Below, piece after piece: positions 61,463 to 64,000 of a stretch of DNA of 64,000 nucleotides. The stretch is taken from positions 1-64,000 of the forward strand of contig DXFL01000015.1 in the NCBI GenBank assembly GCA_019114445.1, written 5' to 3'. This stretch comes from Candidatus Barnesiella excrementigallinarum (lineage in GTDB: Bacteria; Bacteroidota; Bacteroidia; Bacteroidales; Barnesiellaceae). The position numbers and the translations under genes are program-made. The notes below the pieces were generated by a model. That model saw only the letters and a list, made by a program, of their open reading frames with translations. It was not told where the DNA came from and ran no database searches. Numbering within the stretch: position 1 is the stretch's first letter; each line of letters starts with the position of its first letter.

Positions 61463-63763
61463 ATGAAAAAGATATATTTAAATTTATTTTTTATACCAAC
61501 TTTTCTAATCTGTTTATCATGCAACGACCAGTTCGATAAAGAGAACCATTTCGAAAATACAGACAGGATAATTTGTGCAGAAATATCCCATCTCTTTTCA
61601 GACAATTATATCGAGGATAATCGTGAAACCAATATAGAAAATATCAGTGCATACCTTTTTGATGAAGGGAAATTTGTAAAAGAATATACCGACGTTAAAC
61701 GTACCGAAAGCAAATATGAGTTTCCACTTGACGTCATGAAAGGGAATCTTTATATTGTAGCAAATGCCTCGCTTTTACCGGATTTCATATCTCCCGAACC
61801 AAGTTTCCCAGAACAACAGTGGGTCGAAACTATCATACATTCGGCAAACGGGAAAGCCGAAATGGCATATACTGGAGTTATATCTCTAACTAACTATACA
61901 ACATCTGACCATTTAATCCTAGTATCCCTAAAAAGAGTGGCAGCCCGTTTCGATTTAAGAATTGCTGTGGCTGGGACCGTCGAAGTAAAAGAGATAACAT
62001 TTAAGAATGTACAGACAAAAGCCTATCTCTTCCCACAATCAGAGGAGGTTTCCCCGGAGAACTGCCCTGTAATTGATATTCCACTTATCCCGGAACAACC
62101 TTATCATGACAACCAAAACGGAATTCTATACCTCTACGAACAAAATAATACAGAGTTAAAGGTAGAGTTAAAGGCTTCGATAGACGGCAAAGAATACGCC
62201 CTTGAAACAAATCTGCCGGAAAAAATATCGCGCAATACAGTTTATTCCATAACCCTTCGTAAAGATGTTTTGGATAAAGATGTACAATTAACAGTTGAAG
62301 AATGGAAAAACGGTGGAGATACAGCCTTGAAACCGGGAATAGACGACCAGCTTATCATAGATTCATTACTTACAGATATACCACATAATGTAACTGTGGC
62401 CCAAGAGGGGACCATGCTCATACTACCTCATTTGGAAACCGATTTTATCGTCGCCATAAAAAGCGATAGCGAATTGGAAGTCTTTCCGGTAGCTGATAAC
62501 TCGTTAACCGTAGAACCAGTCTCGATCGAAAAATTTAAAAATAAAACCGCAACCTCCTTAGCCGGAATAAATCTTTTCAGAATTCATAAAAAACTGTATT
62601 CCCCCAATATGAAAACAGTAGATCTCCCAGTTTATTTTCATCGAAAGGGATTGAATCATTCTTATCCCGAAGACAATATACTGATAAGAATGACGGGAAA
62701 CCCTACAACCTATGAAGGAATATTAGAATTTGGAATAGATACATACACCTGCGATTTTAACCGTTATATAGATAATGAATTCGGAATTTTTACACTTCCT
62801 CCCGAAAAAGAGATGGTCGCCGAATTTGAGGAAGGAGAAGATTCTTGGATAAGAATCGATGCCCAAAGTGGCAGTAACGTGTATCGCGTATTGGGAGGTT
62901 GGCGGCCCAATGACACTACGGCCAATGGAAGGAAACAATCGGCCACTCTTGTGATCCAAAATAAAAAAGGCAAATCCGATAGAGAAGAGTATACCGTAAT
63001 CCGCCGCAATTATGGACTGCCTGTGACTTGGTTGCATGGAGTATGGTGGTGCAAATACAATGCGATTAAAAATTCAAGGAATTTCGAAGATCAAATACTT
63101 TCCTCGTCAGATCCGGCAGCGCAATCCAACGCTACTGTTTTCCAATACCTTACATCATGCACGACGGAAGATTTCTTTAATCTTTGGGGCTGGGCCTATC
63201 AAGGGGATAGCGGACAAGGAATGCCAGTCATAGAAAAAAACAATGTAATTGTCCTCGACGGATTCACACGAGAAGAAAAAGTACATATCAATAAATTACC
63301 CTCGACAGCGCTGTCGCCCGACGGATACGAACTCCCCTCTATGGAAGAGTTCAACCGATTATTCGACGCCACCGATTATATTTGGATGATGTACAACGGA
63401 ACACATACGCTAAAAAATCCGTGGAACGGGCATTCGAAAATAAAACGCCAACAACTTCGGAAAAACAACATACAAGTAGGCTCCATGACCATCTCGGATA
63501 TCATATATATCGCCATGTCGAGTCCCGATTTCCCGGAGTATGAGCCCCTCGTATGGTATGGCCCGGCAGCCCAGTGGAACGACACCGGGATCCTGCACTC
63601 CGGCCACTATAACAATATCCTCTTCGGCGTTTATTCCCCCACCGGCGAAGGGTGGTATATGAACGGAGGCATGGGCAACCTATACATGATGAAAAACGGA
63701 GCCAGCAGTTACGATACCCGCATTCTCCGCTTCAAAAAATCGGACGTCGAATATATTTATTGA
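61463..63763 (+). CDS. FimB/Mfa2-like lipoprotein with FISUMP-like C-terminal domain (paralogue)
   Basis: 766 residues with lipobox ICLSC near 18. The layout copies the second gene of the operon: fimbrial-type domains (about 25-290, with GNLYIVANASLLPDF and SLKRVAARFDLRI), a middle domain (about 310-500, ending RVLGGWRPNDTTANGRK), and a C-terminal domain (about 520-766) that begins VTWLHGVWWCKYN, has LSPDGYELPSMEEFNRLF and ends RILRFKKSDVEYIY. Start chosen at the ATG before KKIYLNLFF; an upstream TTG is unlikely. Operon ends with a terminator at 63800-63841. Codon use is somewhat more AT-rich than in the housekeeping genes. Confidence 0.75.
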   Translation: MKKIYLNLFFIPTFLICLSCNDQFDKENHFENTDRIICAEISHLFSDNYIEDNRETNIENISAYLFDEGKFVKEYTDVKRTESKYEFPLDVMKGNLYIVANASLLPDFISPEPSFPEQQWVETIIHSANGKAEMAYTGVISLTNYTTSDHLILVSLKRVAARFDLRIAVAGTVEVKEITFKNVQTKAYLFPQSEEVSPENCPVIDIPLIPEQPYHDNQNGILYLYEQNNTELKVELKASIDGKEYALETNLPEKISRNTVYSITLRKDVLDKDVQLTVEEWKNGGDTALKPGIDDQLIIDSLLTDIPHNVTVAQEGTMLILPHLETDFIVAIKSDSELEVFPVADNSLTVEPVSIEKFKNKTATSLAGINLFRIHKKLYSPNMKTVDLPVYFHRKGLNHSYPEDNILIRMTGNPTTYEGILEFGIDTYTCDFNRYIDNEFGIFTLPPEKEMVAEFEEGEDSWIRIDAQSGSNVYRVLGGWRPNDTTANGRKQSATLVIQNKKGKSDREEYTVIRRNYGLPVTWLHGVWWCKYNAIKNSRNFEDQILSSSDPAAQSNATVFQYLTSCTTEDFFNLWGWAYQGDSGQGMPVIEKNNVIVLDGFTREEKVHINKLPSTALSPDGYELPSMEEFNRLFDATDYIWMMYNGTHTLKNPWNGHSKIKRQQLRKNNIQVGSMTISDIIYIAMSSPDFPEYEPLVWYGPAAQWNDTGILHSGHYNNILFGVYSPTGEGWYMNGGMGNLYMMKNGASSYDTRILRFKKSDVEYIY

Positions 63764-63799
63764 TTAATATAGCATTCTCTGCCATAAGAATATATTCCC

Positions 63800-63845
63800 A
63801 AAGGGATAAAAGGGTAAATTACAACATTCTCTTATCCCTTTTATT
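63800..63845 (+). terminator. Intrinsic terminator of the surface operon
   Basis: Arms AAAGGGATAA (63800-63809) and TTATCCCTTT (63832-63841), perfect 10-bp stem, 22-nt loop, followed by TATTTATCC. It lies 36 nt past the last stop. Beyond it, to 64,000, I see no gene. Confidence 0.8.
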
Positions 63846-64000
63846 TATCCAACAGATTAACCGATTTTTCTAATTGATGACCCGGAGGGACCAATAACAA
63901 ACATACTGCAACCATGAATGGGAATAATCGTGGCAATTATTCTATCTCTCAAATTAAGAACGAAATTTAAAAGAGGGGAAAGAGGAACACTCAAATTACA

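Noticed and set aside
1..64000. tRNA, rRNA, insertion sequences, integrase or phage genes
   Set aside because: Gaps were read for tRNA-like arms and transposase motifs; none was seen. A small RNA gene without clear structure could be missed.

Overview
The window looks like a chromosomal segment of a gut-type Bacteroidales bacterium. The evidence is: recurrent Bacteroidetes promoters (TTTG, 19-21 nt, TAnnTTTG); many lipoproteins and Mfa/Fim-type fimbrial subunits; TonB-dependent B12 uptake; type IX secretion (T9SS) sorting domains; and families largely confined to the phylum (DUF4465, DUF4492, DUF4831, DUF3575, DUF3868, BACON). Conserved synteny (adk-obg-pgeF, DUF177-rpmF-fabH-era-der) fits the same order. 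I cannot fix the genus; a T9SS-bearing family such as Barnesiellaceae is a guess. I see no tRNA, rRNA, CRISPR array, insertion sequence or phage gene.

Layout. (1) 0.2-6.0 kb, minus strand: a cobalamin-riboswitch operon with a BtuB-like TonB receptor, a BtuG-like surface propeller, a second surface lipoprotein and a T9SS-sorted DUF4465 protein. (2) 6.1-10.4 kb, plus strand: DUF4492-cydA-cydB, a strong terminator, then a YigZ protein and a sugar O-acetyltransferase. (3) 10.5-12.0 kb, minus: YjjG-type nucleotidase and an esterase. (4) 12.2-31.1 kb, minus: a large fimbrial operon, DUF3575 - DUF3868/OmpA - Mfa1-like shaft - (attenuator-like hairpin) - Mfa2-like subunit - fimbrial lipoprotein - a giant T9SS protein of about 4,350 residues made of eight beta-helix modules. 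The giant gene starts inside the stop codon of the lipoprotein gene. (5) 31.9-33.9 kb: a BACON-BACON-nuclease lipoprotein. (6) 34-55 kb: mostly housekeeping genes (pgeF, obg, adk, hpt, nnr, rnhB, peptide transporter, sufE, an M28/glutaminyl-cyclase-like enzyme, S66 carboxypeptidase, der, era, fabH, rpmF, DUF177, a histidine kinase), with a T9SS fibronectin protein and a membrane TPR regulator among them. (7) 55.4-63.8 kb: a Crp/Fnr regulator divergent from a four-gene surface operon, which encodes a metzincin lipoprotein and three FimB/Mfa2-like lipoproteins, two of them carrying a shared C-terminal domain.

How it fits together. Regions 4 and 7 are the accessory parts. In region 4 the fimbrial operon probably builds a cell-surface fibre, and the coupled giant beta-helix protein is a candidate T9SS-delivered tip or partner adhesin. 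In region 7 a perfect-arm inverted repeat lies about 41 nt upstream of the predicted start site of the operon. That is the position expected for a class II Crp/Fnr activator site, so the neighbouring regulator probably controls the operon. Both are inferences from sequence and arrangement. All motif positions were read by eye, and no database or structure search was run.
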